A stretch of 64,000 bases of DNA, from assembly GCA_030704615.1 (NCBI GenBank), contig CM060731.1:32364001-32428000 (forward strand), given 5' to 3'. The stretch is from Takakia lepidozioides (lineage: Eukaryota > Streptophyta > Takakiopsida > Takakiales > Takakiaceae). Positions 1 through 9,688 of the stretch are shown here, one piece after another; the first letter of the stretch is position 1, and every line of letters begins with the position of its first letter. A program made the position numbers and the translations under genes. The notes below the pieces were generated by a model that saw only the letters and a list, made by a program, of their open reading frames with translations, made no database searches and was not told where the DNA came from.

Positions 1-1240
1 CAACCAGTCACCACTTCATCCTTTAAGCTCACAGTGGCTGGTTCTTCTAGGATTTCTATCTCTCCCTCCTTTTCTTCATAGAAATGTGGTGGGTAACTGC
101 TGGTTTCCTCTTCAATGGTGTTGCCGACACTACACCACAGCAGATACCTCTTAAACAACTTAGGCTTTCCAGCCGCATCTCCGCAACCTGCTCCCATTCT
201 GGGTGTGCAGCAAATAGGGTAGCTTCCTGCTCCTCATCCAGTCCTCCTCTCCAGTCATACTCTCTGACTCCTCGAGGTCTTCTTGTAGCAGGTAATCTAC
301 TAGATTTCTTTGTGGTAATTTGTATCTCGTGCATCCCATTATGCACAGTTAGTAACTGAGAATTCCAGTCATGGAATACCCTGGCCTGTTTCAGCCACGG
401 ACGTCCCAATAATAAGGAGTAAGCCTCCATGACTTCATCCATTTTTAATACAGTTACTGTGATCATAAAGATCATTTTCTGTATCTGTATCTTAACTCCT
501 CTTATTAATCCCAATGGCTGTACACTTCTTTGATCTGCCATTGTTACTGTAAATGGGGCTGGTTTCATGTTACTTAGACCAAGCTTCTTCCTTAATTGGT
601 CTGTCATGATATTTACTCCAGAACCACCATCTATCAGTACATCAGTTAGTTCTGTGCTTCCAATTCTCAATTGGATTACTGGCATAGAATCATCAAAGTC
701 CATGACTGGTTCTCGCCCTTCCGGCTTCACATTATAACTGGTCACCTTGCTGTTCAGGTCTGTGTTTCCTGTCTCTTGGGCAATTCGATTGATTGCCTGA
801 TACAGCCTGTGCCTACAATAAGGTGCCACAGCTAATAGCTGTCCAATGGTAATTTCTGCTTTGGTCTGACATATTACTGCAGCCAAAGTCTCTTCATTAC
901 TTTGCATGTCTGCATCTTTTTTTTTCCTTTCTTCCTCACTCCCTTCTTTTTCTCCATCCGAATCAGAGGAATCTGCCACAGGAATATCAGTACTCTTTTG
1001 CATTTCCCTTATAGTATCTGCCACTTCCTTGTGCAGTTCCTTCTCATCTTTCCAAGTCTCTTCATCTTCAGGCATATCATTGCCACTTCCATTCTCATCT
1101 TCTTCCTCTTCTACTGGAGGTATTAGTTTGGCTTTACTTCTTGTTACTATCATTGTACTTACTTCTGGTACAACACATGGCCTAACCATGTGAGCTGCCA
1201 CCACTGGGCCCTCATTCACAGGAGCTCTCATCTCATTCTG
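1..1240 (-). pseudogene. Ty3-type retrotransposon pol, protease region (partial)
   Basis: Start of the pol region of a minus-strand LTR retrotransposon that runs off the left edge. The open stretch 1231-56 encodes an aspartic protease of the retropepsin fold: LIDGGSGVNIM is the active-site region (D-G-G-S in place of D-T/S-G), and LLLGRPWL matches the C-terminal region of plant Ty3 proteases. The protease would process the Gag-Pol polyprotein in the virus-like particle. An acidic, Lys/Glu-rich linker precedes the domain. The open frame stops at 56, but a plausible continuation (acidic, IEILEEP) runs to base 1 in another frame, which points to a one-base break near 160-175. The reading frame also extends upstream past 1231, where it encodes a CCHC knuckle that belongs to the Gag end. 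Reverse transcriptase, RNase H and integrase would lie outside the window. Confidence 0.8.
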
Positions 1241-1245
1241 GTGTC

Positions 1246-3126
1246 TTATCCAGAATGAACAGGCTGCCTTGCGATGTCCTGGCTGATTACAATAGTAACA
1301 TAGCTCTTCACCATTGGGTCCTCGCCCTTGGTCTGTTCTTGGATTATTTCTATAATCCTGATTCCCGGGCTGGTAATTCCCCCTTGGATTACCCTGATAG
1401 TTGCCTCTGGAATTTCCTTGGTAATTCCCTCTTGAATTACCTCTCCTTCCATGCCATTGTTATAACCACTAGACCTACCATAGTGGTCCTGATCATTATT
1501 TCTTCTTGGCTGGGGCTGCACCTGATGCACCCTTACTTGCCTAGGTTCTCTTGCAGCTGTCCTTCTGTTGTAGTAACAATTCTCAGTAGAATGGTTATCC
1601 ATTTTACAGATAGTACAGTGTTTCTCCTTCATGTGGCATTCTGTGGTGGTATGGCCTTCATTCTGGCACTTTGCACACCATACACCATTCCTCCAATGTG
1701 TTGCAGCCTCTGTGGCATACTTCTTCAAGATTTCTTCCAATTTTTTTTCATAGTTATCCCTCTTTAACTTCTCCTTTCTCTTACTCTTTCTTTTTAGTTC
1801 TTGCTCTTCTTCTTCATCTGACTCATCCTCAGAGTCCTCATCTTCTTTTTTCTCTCTCCTGAGCATTCCCAATTGCTCAATTCTGTTCGGAGTTTCAAAT
1901 GCCTCCTCCACTGTATTATGGGGTAACATATCCACTTTCTTTTGCAACTCTGGTCTTAATCCACTCACAAACCAAGTCTTCTGTAAACCGGGCGCTGGTA
2001 CTGCAGCCAGCTTTTTCATCATCAATTCCATCTTCTCCATATACTCTTCAACAGTTTCATGCTTCTTCTGCTTCAGCTGTTGTAAACTTCCATACACTTC
2101 ATCCTCAGTTTTACTTGTCCTGAACCTATTTCGAAATGCTGTATTCAAGTCATTCCAGGTTAGGAAATGATTATCAGGGAATCTTGCATACCATTCACTT
2201 GCTTTCTTGATAAGTGAACAAGGAAACAGTCTCATCTTGGCATCATCGCCATTCTCATTGTTCACTATACACATGTGCTCAAATTGGCTAATGTGTACAT
2301 CGGGATCCCCTTTTCCTGAATATATTGGAAAGGGTGGTTTTGCCCGTGTTGGTTGTAACGCCATCTGTGGCCCTACCTTCTGCCCACTGGCAGGTGCTGG
2401 CACCCTTGCTGGTGCTGGTCCTTCTGGACCTGTTGTTTTTGTGGTGGATCTTCCACCAAGTGGTGGCCCTTGAGCACTCCTTGCTTCTGGTCCCACGATA
2501 TTCACAGTATTCCCAGCTTCAGTTGCACTACTTCCCACACTCCCTGTCCCCCCAGAGCCAGATCCAGGCAGCCCGCCTGATCCCCCTGAGCCGACACCTT
2601 CGTTGGCCTGTGATCCAAGTGCTCCACTTGATCCAGGTCCAACGGGTTGGGATGTCCTGGTTGTAGTCTCAACCTCAGCTGTTGGGTCTACTTCTTCATT
2701 CATGTAACTCAACTGTAATGGTGTTGGAGAGTCTGAACTCTCCGTTGGCTCTGCCACATCCTCTTCTCCTTCTTCATCTTCTGCTTCAGAAACTGGAGTT
2801 CCTGCTTTTGGTGTTCCATGCCAACTCTTATCAAAGATTTCTGTCAAGTCTTTTATCCAAGGATGTACCTCAGATCTTTCACCTCGTGATTGATCTTCTT
2901 CATGTACCAATTCCCTTAATCTTTCTTGCAAAGAAACAGAAGGAGTGGCATCCAACTCTAGTTCTTCCGGTATAGGTGATGCACTTTTTGATCTTGATGG
3001 TGTGAGAGGTCCAGATGATTCCCCTATGTCTATTCCTCTCTCCCAAAGATATGGATAATTAGCTTTCAGATAGCTTTCTCTTTTTGATGAATATCTTTGT
3101 CGTCTAGCTTCTCTTTCATCACTCAT
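1246..3126 (-). CDS. Ty3-type retrotransposon Gag
   Basis: Capsid/nucleocapsid polyprotein of the same retrotransposon, 626 residues. After a low-complexity acidic and Gly/Ser-rich N-terminal third comes a Retrotrans_gag core (about residues 260-400: FPIYSGKGDPDVHISQFEHM, KKASEWYARFP, a WNDLNTAFRNRF region, then a coiled Lys/Glu-rich segment). Two CCHC zinc knuckles follow (CAKCQNEGHTTTEC and CTICKMDNHSTENC, both C-X2-C-X4-H-X4-C). A third knuckle (CYYCNQPGHRKAAC) and an Arg-Gly-Asn-rich stretch are encoded around 1260-1460 in the pol frame, so the Gag frame as read ends in an unrelated tail. Either a one-base indel near 1455-1460 broke it, or the two frames are normally linked by frameshifting. 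The simple repeats there make both possible. Confidence 0.85.
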   Translation of the reverse strand: MSDEREARRQRYSSKRESYLKANYPYLWERGIDIGESSGPLTPSRSKSASPIPEELELDATPSVSLQERLRELVHEEDQSRGERSEVHPWIKDLTEIFDKSWHGTPKAGTPVSEAEDEEGEEDVAEPTESSDSPTPLQLSYMNEEVDPTAEVETTTRTSQPVGPGSSGALGSQANEGVGSGGSGGLPGSGSGGTGSVGSSATEAGNTVNIVGPEARSAQGPPLGGRSTTKTTGPEGPAPARVPAPASGQKVGPQMALQPTRAKPPFPIYSGKGDPDVHISQFEHMCIVNNENGDDAKMRLFPCSLIKKASEWYARFPDNHFLTWNDLNTAFRNRFRTSKTEDEVYGSLQQLKQKKHETVEEYMEKMELMMKKLAAVPAPGLQKTWFVSGLRPELQKKVDMLPHNTVEEAFETPNRIEQLGMLRREKKEDEDSEDESDEEEEQELKRKSKRKEKLKRDNYEKKLEEILKKYATEAATHWRNGVWCAKCQNEGHTTTECHMKEKHCTICKMDNHSTENCYYNRRTAAREPRQVRVHQVQPQPRRNNDQDHYGRSSGYNNGMEGEVIQEGITKEIPEATIRVIQGGITSPGIRIIEIIQEQTKGEDPMVKSYVTIVISQDIARQPVHSG

Positions 3127-3147
3127 GTCCCATGTCTTTCATTTCTT

Positions 3148-3843
3148 TTAATGTGGCAATAACCAAAACTCTCTTCTGTAATATCTCTCGTATATGCCTG
3201 GGTTTCTTTCAAGCTTCAATGCACCCTTGGCTATACTTGAAGTCTCCGTTACCATATAACCATATGGCAAACAAGTCTGAAAAGCTGTTCTTGGTGTGAG
3301 TTTGATCCACAAAATATCCTTTGGAATCCAATTCTTTACCAGTACAAGCTCTTCATGCATATGAGTATAAACATTCACCTTTCTTTCTTCCCAGCCTTCA
3401 AACTCTACTCGTTTAATGGATAGCAACGCTATCACATAAACTAATGTTGGTAACCAACGTGCTCTTCCTCTACAGGCTACCTGATAAATCTTTATCACTC
3501 CTTTCTCCAGACCCCATTCTGGATCAGCATCATGCACTCGTTTAAGAATATTTTCTTTACATCCGTCTGGCAATTCCAAGAACCTTTGAAAGAATTGTTT
3601 GGACAATCTTTCTTCCTTCGTTCCACAGGGAATTTGATTCACTTCAAATTCTTTAATGGTCCAACCACCATGATCCCACCAGATGCCTGTCACATCTGGT
3701 TGTTCATGTCCCAGGTCCCCAGTATGGTCGCCAAATGTCGCGCGGCTTTTACTCACCCATCCCTTCGCTATCCGAGGCGGAAACTCCAAGATAGAAGAGT
3801 TGGAAATCTCTAAGTACTCAGCCCGCGCAGAACAATCAGTCAT
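3148..3843 (-). CDS. Unrecognised ORF upstream of gag in the Ty3 element
   Basis: A 231-codon open frame between the LTR side and gag on the same strand; it ends 21 bases before the gag ATG at 3126. I do not recognise a family. The product is mixed alpha/beta in composition, with several tryptophans (GIWWDHGGWTIKEFE, ILWIKLTPRTAF), one hydrophobic stretch (LPTLVYVIALLSI, about residues 130-142) and no obvious zinc finger. Its position and length suggest an additional 5' ORF belonging to the retrotransposon rather than a host gene. It could also be an N-terminal part of Gag separated by a frame break, but the gag ATG context and the acidic start of Gag argue for separate ORFs. Confidence 0.55.
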   Translation of the reverse strand: MTDCSARAEYLEISNSSILEFPPRIAKGWVSKSRATFGDHTGDLGHEQPDVTGIWWDHGGWTIKEFEVNQIPCGTKEERLSKQFFQRFLELPDGCKENILKRVHDADPEWGLEKGVIKIYQVACRGRARWLPTLVYVIALLSIKRVEFEGWEERKVNVYTHMHEELVLVKNWIPKDILWIKLTPRTAFQTCLPYGYMVTETSSIAKGALKLERNPGIYERYYRREFWLLPH

Positions 3844-4723
3844 GACCTACAGCTAGTGTATCATGGGGGTGTTTCCTATGCGTTTCCCTTTTCTCATTCA
3901 TCTTAGCTACCTTTGGCATTGATAATTAAGTATCAGTTTGCTTCATCAATCTATCGGTTTCCTTCACTCATCCATTCAATCCACAGCTTCTCTCAGATCT
4001 CTCTACACAGTGTGATTGTATCGTATAAGTATCAGATTATGATTTATCAGGTATCAGGCCGAAGTCATTATGTCTCTAATCTGCTCTCCAATATCACTAC
4101 AGCTTTGCATATAACAAGCATCTACTAATCCCCTTTCCTCCTTCATCGTGCTCTCCATCTCTTGCCTCCGATCTCCGCTCCTGCCTGACTCCGAAGTCCC
4201 CCTCCGAATAATGATGATGCTCCTTCATTCCCCGTTTTTCCCTTTATCCTCCTATCCGCGGTTCTAACCGTTTCCCTCTCTAACCGTCGTCTGTGAACTA
4301 ACATGTTCCCTTCACAGGTGTTGTTCCCCACCGTCGTTCCCTGTCCTACTCTTCGTTCCCTATTATCGTGACAGCTGTGTGGGCTGTGTGGGGCTGTGAC
4401 GACTGTGACGGGCTGTGTTGGCTGTGTGGGCTGTGACGACTGTGACGGGCTGTGTTGGCTGTGTGGGCTGTGACGACTGTGACGGGCTGTGTTGGCTGTG
4501 ACGGCTGTGTGGGCTGTGTGGGCTGTGACGACTGTGACGGGCTGTGTTGGCTGTGTGGGCTGTGACGACTGTGACGGGCTATGTCGGCTGTGACGACTGT
4601 GTAACCCCCCTCTACAGTGCGCTGCTGTCACCCCTAAGGCTCCTGTTGGTCTCAGTCTGTGCAAAATTAAGGGTACCCTACAGATCCCGTATAAGTGTCT
4701 AAGTCCCCTACAGTCCTCTAACA
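3844..4723 (-). mobile_element. 5' LTR and leader of the Ty3-type retrotransposon
   Basis: The minus strand reads TGTTAGAGGACTG from 4723 leftwards, a typical LTR start. The sequence to its right (4724 onward) is coding sequence of another gene that breaks exactly here, so 4723 is the outer LTR boundary. The inner LTR end and primer-binding site lie somewhere between about 3850 and 4150; I could not identify a clear tRNA-complementary site, so the LTR/leader border is not set. The second LTR is outside the window, so the 5-bp duplication cannot be checked. The LTR contains an internal tandem repeat at about 4372-4600. Confidence 0.7.
4372..4600. repeat. GCTGTG-based tandem repeat inside the LTR
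   Basis: Short degenerate repeats built from GGCTGTG and GACTGTGAC blocks, arranged in a higher-order unit of roughly 35-60 bases repeated about four times. It lies in the U3-like part of the LTR. An open frame of 193 codons on the minus strand across this region is a by-product of the repeat and encodes only a Ser/His/Gln/Thr/Pro periodic peptide. Confidence 0.8.
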
Positions 4724-7000
4724 CTCCCTCATCTTCATTTTCTTGAGGCTTGCCTCGTCTAAAATCTGCTGTACACGACTACGTTCGGAACACCTCCTAA
4801 TGGACACCGAAGCAAGCCGGGTAGCATAAGTAGGAAGGATGTACTCCCTTTCTGGACTAGGCATGAAATCCCCCTGGCAAAAAAAGGCACGTTCCTCCTG
4901 CCCATGAACTCCGGTGTAGACGTCCCTCCGGCAGTACTTGGCATCCTACAGTAAGAACAAATCCACTTCAAGAATGTCAATACCAGCACAACCAGAAAGG
5001 GTTTTCAATGAAATAAGAGAGCGGAGGGAGGTGCCTCACCAAATCTGGAGGCAACTTACAATGCCACCACTCACTCGTAAACCGGGGGCTCCTCGGCCTC
5101 GATCCCAACTTCCTCCCCCTGCTCCTTCTCGGATTTTTCCTCGTCCTCCGAGGATGCCTCTTCCTCTTTCGGCAGACGTTCAGCCGCTGCAAGTTCCGAG
5201 TTGTGGAGGGCAGTATCTGGCTCGAAGGCGAACACATGCCTGTCGGACAACGTCCCTGCCCACATTGAAGCACCTGAGGAACAAAGCGGGCGGTTAATAG
5301 CTTGCGGCATGCAATTGCAATCGGGCCAGGGGACAAACTGAGCACGTGAAGGCTTACCCGTGCCGCATGTGAGGTCCAGAATCCGCCCTTGGACATCCGA
5401 GCACGTCTCCATGAGGGTTTGGATGAAAGCAGGGCTCCGGGTCCGGCTGTACCGCCACGGTTTGCCTGTCTTTGTGTCCTTCGGCATACTGGAGTGGGGC
5501 ACATAGTTGTAGAGGACATTGTAGGTTACAGGGTCCGCAGCGACATCAACAAGACGACCGTCATTGCGGAATTTGAATGTAGACCCTCTCTTCACAAAGC
5601 AATATGCCTCAAACACCAATGTCTGCACATTCAATAAAGAAGGGATCAACTCCAGGGTCTACTTAACATACACCACAATATGAAGTGAATGCAATAGATT
5701 GATAACTTACACTTTGGCCCTCTGTTCGCAACCCCTGTGTACTGATGCAGAACCATTTTCTGAGGAGGACCGGGGTGACACTTTTCGGTGTCCACCTTGC
5801 CACCGCATTCTCTGTGGTCTTCCCTCTCGTGGCAAGGACAACCACACATCCACCGTCATCCAGAAGCATCCCCGCCAGCCCAAACCCGGCTTTCCAGTAG
5901 TCCTCAGTAAACCTGTTCCAGGTGGGCACACCATCTAGGCCCTCCAGCAGCTCCCCATCTGGAATGTCGAGGAGAATCATGTCGCAAGCTCTCTCCACCT
6001 CACCCCCCCCCCCGAGCGCTCTTGCAATTCGTGCTCACAGCCGTGAAGAATTCCATCATGGCTTCAAAACCAGGGGTGTCTTTAGGCTCTGTACTGGCAG
6101 CCCTCTTCTTGGCTTTCCCCTTCTGCTCCGCCAGAGACTTGCTGTGTGCCACCTTCTTCGCCCTGGTAGCGAGAGCGTCAAGGAAGCTCTCATTGACGCA
6201 TTGGATGATGGTTGGAGGTTCTAGCTTTGGCCTGTGCGTAAACGTCACCGCCGAATACCGCCGTGTAGGCTCGCCCTCAAATGCCAACTTCTTGGCAGAG
6301 CCAGTCCCACTCCGAACTGACTTGGGAACCCGGACGACCGGTGACTGGGTAGGAGCAAGAGCAGTTGCAGGACCTTGAACAAAGTCGTCGTCCGAGTCAC
6401 TCTCTTGGGTCCCCTCCTGCGCCTCCTCCGATGCCCCGATGGTTTTCTTCTTTTTGGGTGTTACTGCACTCAACTGTTTCCTTGTCCTTTTTCTTTGGCC
6501 TTTACTCTTCTCATGCAATTTCTCCTGAATTCCTGCCTGAGCAAGCTCCGCCGCTTTCCTGGAGTTCGCAAGTGCTTTTGCCTCTTTTGCACCCAAGTCG
6601 GAAATGTCCTTCCTTTCTTCTTCCAAATAAACTGTGCCCGGTTTGAGCTTGAATTTGGAACAAAGGTAAGTTTCAGTCACTCTGCAAAGTCCTCCCTCGT
6701 TTGGGATCCAGGCTCTCCCAAGTTGCGGAGGACAGCAAACTATAGCGTAGGAATTCGGAGCCATAGAACACCGCACGAAGTTGGCAAGTGCGAGGTTCAG
6801 TATAGCGACAGACCAAGGCTCACAGGCACCATGCGGAGTCCATCGACGATTGGAAGTCGCACATTGAAGTGGAAAGTATTGTTTCAAGCTACATGCATGA
6901 AGGTGGGAGGTTTGATTCCATAGCCAGTAAGTATGACAATGATGGCCGATTCGGCGTCGAAATAACATCTCCTGACAGTTTCTCCTGAGGGTGGATCCAA
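4724..7000 (-). pseudogene. 'Z': truncated ParB/methyltransferase-type cargo gene, 3' part
   Basis: Third copy of the cargo gene seen at 9.7-14.3 kb and 37.4-47.4 kb. Present on the minus strand are: a central Lys/Arg-rich linker (about 6050-6700), the motif LLDIPDG (about 5970), the AYCFVKRGSTFKF exon (5649 leftwards), the TRSPAFIQTLMETC and LDLTCGTG exon (ending near 5360), an exon starting ASMWAG (about 5280 leftwards) and a last exon with NVPFFARG then DFMPSPEREYILPTYAT. Introns have GT/AG ends at matching places. The ParB-like N-terminus is missing; the copy stops near 7.0 kb beside the X palindrome array. A run of ten G at about 6002-6011 interrupts the frame before LLDIPDG. The retrotransposon LTR starts inside its last exon, so the C-terminus is cut at 4724. 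Confidence 0.75.
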
Positions 7001-7176
7001 CAGTATTCTTGGTGCAGACATGAACGTTCGCACTGACAATTGCCAGTACTGTTAGTTAAAACGGTCAGACAACCAAGTTGTGCTCATCAAGACTGGCCGC
7101 AATTGTGTTGTTTCGGAACAATGCAACCCATTGAGGTTCCAGATTTCCCGTCCCGAGTGATTCTTTCGATTGCCGG

Positions 7177-8745
7177 TGGACGGAAATACGGCGCCGCATT
7201 TCCGTATTGCTTCTTGGTCATGCACCAGAGCGACGGAAATGTGGCACCGAGTTTCCGTCCGGGGGAAACCTTTATACTCTCCAGAACGGAAATGCGGTAA
7301 CGCATTTCCATCCAGCAAGCACGGTATGTGAAGGTGGAACGGAAATGCGGTACCGCATTTCCGTTCTGATTGACAATTATGAACAACGGGAACAGAAATA
7401 CGGCACCGCATTTCCGTCCGAGTCGCACATTTCCGACATTCCTGAACGGAACTGCGGCGCCGCATTTCCATTTTGTATCTGATGCATGGAGCTGAGGGAT
7501 AAAAATGATGCAGCACATTTCCGTCCGTAAAAGACATTCATACTCTCCAGAACGGAAATGCGGTAACGCATTTCCATCCAACAAGCACGGTATGTGATGG
7601 TGGAACGGAAATGCGGTACCACATTTCCGTTCTGATTGAGAATTATGAACAACGGGAACAGAAATGCGGCACCGCATTTCTGTCCGAGTCGCACTTTCCG
7701 ACATTCCAGAACGGAAATGCGGCGCCGCATTTCCATTTTGTATCTGATGCATGGAGCCGAGTGCGATTCCGACCGCTTGAGACATTCATACTATCCAGAA
7801 CGGAAATGCGGTACCGCATTTCCGTTCTGACTGAAAATCGTGAACCATCGGAACTGAAATGCGGCAGCGCATTTCCATCCAAGCCGCACCTCCCAACATT
7901 CCAGAACGGAAATGCGGCACCGCATTTCCGTTCTGATGAAATATCCTGAAACATCGGAACTGAAATGCGGTACCGCATTTCCGTCGGAGTCGCACCTTCC
8001 GACATTCCAAAACGGAAATGCGGCGCCGCATTTCCGTTTTGTATGTGAGGCATGGAGCTGTGGAACGAAAATGCGGCACAGCATTTCCGCCAACGTCAGA
8101 CGTTAATACTCTACAGAACGGAAATGCGGTACCGCATTTCCGTTGTGACTGAAAATCGTGAGCAACGGGAACAGAAATGCGGCACCGCATTTCCGTTCGA
8201 GTCGCACCTTCCGACATTCTAGAACGGAAATGCGGCGCCGCATTTCCGTTTTGTATATGGGGCCTGGAGCTGTGGGACAGAAATGTGGTGCCGCATTTCC
8301 ATCCATGTGAGACCTTCAAACTTTCCAGACCGGAAATGCGGCACCGCATTTCTGTTCAGGTGAGACCTCTATACTTTCCCGAACGGAAATGTGGCACGGC
8401 ATTTCCGTTCATCAACTAACGTATGTGAAGGGGGAACGGAAATGCGGTACCGCATTTCCGTTCACATTGAAAATCATGAACCACGAGAACTGAAATGTTG
8501 TGCCTCATTTCCGTCCGAATCGCACCTTTCGACATTCCAGAACGGAAATGCGGCGCCGCATTTCCCTTTTGTATCTCATACATGGAGCTGTGGGACGGAA
8601 ATGCGGCACCGTATTTCCGTTCAACAACTAAGGTATGTGAAGGTGGAACGGAAATGCAGTGCCGCATTTTCTTCCAACAAGTACGGATGTGTAGCTTCGT
8701 GATGGTACTTAACGGAAATGCGGCGCCGCATTCGCATTTTCACTC
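7177..8745. repeat. Array of about 29 copies of the X palindrome
   Basis: Every 45-60 bases there is a copy of the dyad GGAAATGCGG-NN-CCGCATTTCC, where NN is mostly TA, CG, CA or TG. Some copies carry one or two changes, such as GGTAACGC. Spacers between copies are not random: about five different spacers recur in order, giving a higher-order unit of about 265-290 bases (compare 7284-7550 with 7551-7800). The array lies upstream of the cargo gene. Frames that stay open through it, with GTAFPF-like repeated peptides, are artefacts of the repeat. Confidence 0.95.
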
Positions 8746-9688
8746 CAACTCATCAGACGCTGGGACGAAATGCCTTGAAATGTGAACACGTGGAACAACG
8801 GAATTGTTGCACATGTCGGCACTCTATCTGACTGAAGTGGCATGTGGCGGCGCGGCCTGACCGTTGGATAATGATGTTTGTTTTTCGGACGGCAGGCGTA
8901 CCCTCAACGATTCGAATTTCGTAATGACGCAAACTCCCCGAGGAGACACTTTCGTCCAACCCTTTCGAACCCAAGTGGTGCATCACCGCCGTTTCATCTA
9001 CTTTTGTCGTGTCTCCTCAGTCACCCCTCTCGCGCCCTTTCCATCTGCACTCTTTGCCCCTTTTCCCTCTCTCTGTTCTTCTTATGCTCGAACCTAAGAG
9101 GGGGGGAGTTCGTGCACCAGACAGGAGACCTCGTCGCAAGCTCCGGAAATTATACTTCGGACGTAGGCCAATGCCGAAGGGGAGGAAGCAGATGCGTCTA
9201 TAGGAGGAAATTGCCATCTCCGAGCAGCAGGCCACTCAGGCAACCCAGCCACCAGTGAGAGCTCCATGCGATCGGGCTGCGCGCAGCTGATCGAGCACCA
9301 AACCCCCCATTTTGCTTCTGTAATTCTTAGACTGAATGTTAGGAGACTTGAATGCAGAACATGTTTGCATGCCTAACAGGAAAGGTGGACGTGCTGGAGG
9401 GATCGCAGGAATCCGAAGAGCCGCAGGAAGAGTCCGAGGAGCTAGCTGCAGCACGTACACCCACCCGATCCCCGAGTGCTTCGGTATTCCTGCCGGGCCT
9501 AGCCCTGTGCGATTCAAAGACGCGGCTTCGAAGGGCAAGTTCAAAGCCCCAGAGATCGACTCGCGTTCTTCGGTCATGGAGAATCGCCAGCAGGGGTCGG
9601 GCCCTTCTCCAGCAAAGTCGAAGAAGAAGCAGCCCGTCCCTCTACTGGTTTCTGAACCGGCTCAGGCCGATTCACCCCCCCAACGCGA

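Noticed and set aside
4143-4724. Minus-strand ORF of 193 codons rich in Ser/His/Gln/Thr/Pro
   Set aside because: It lies entirely in the LTR and is driven by the GCTGTG tandem repeat.
7177-8745. Long overlapping open frames with periodic peptides (for example repeated CGTAFPF)
   Set aside because: They follow the palindrome period in all six frames and have no gene-like start, codon bias or homology. They are by-products of the repeat.
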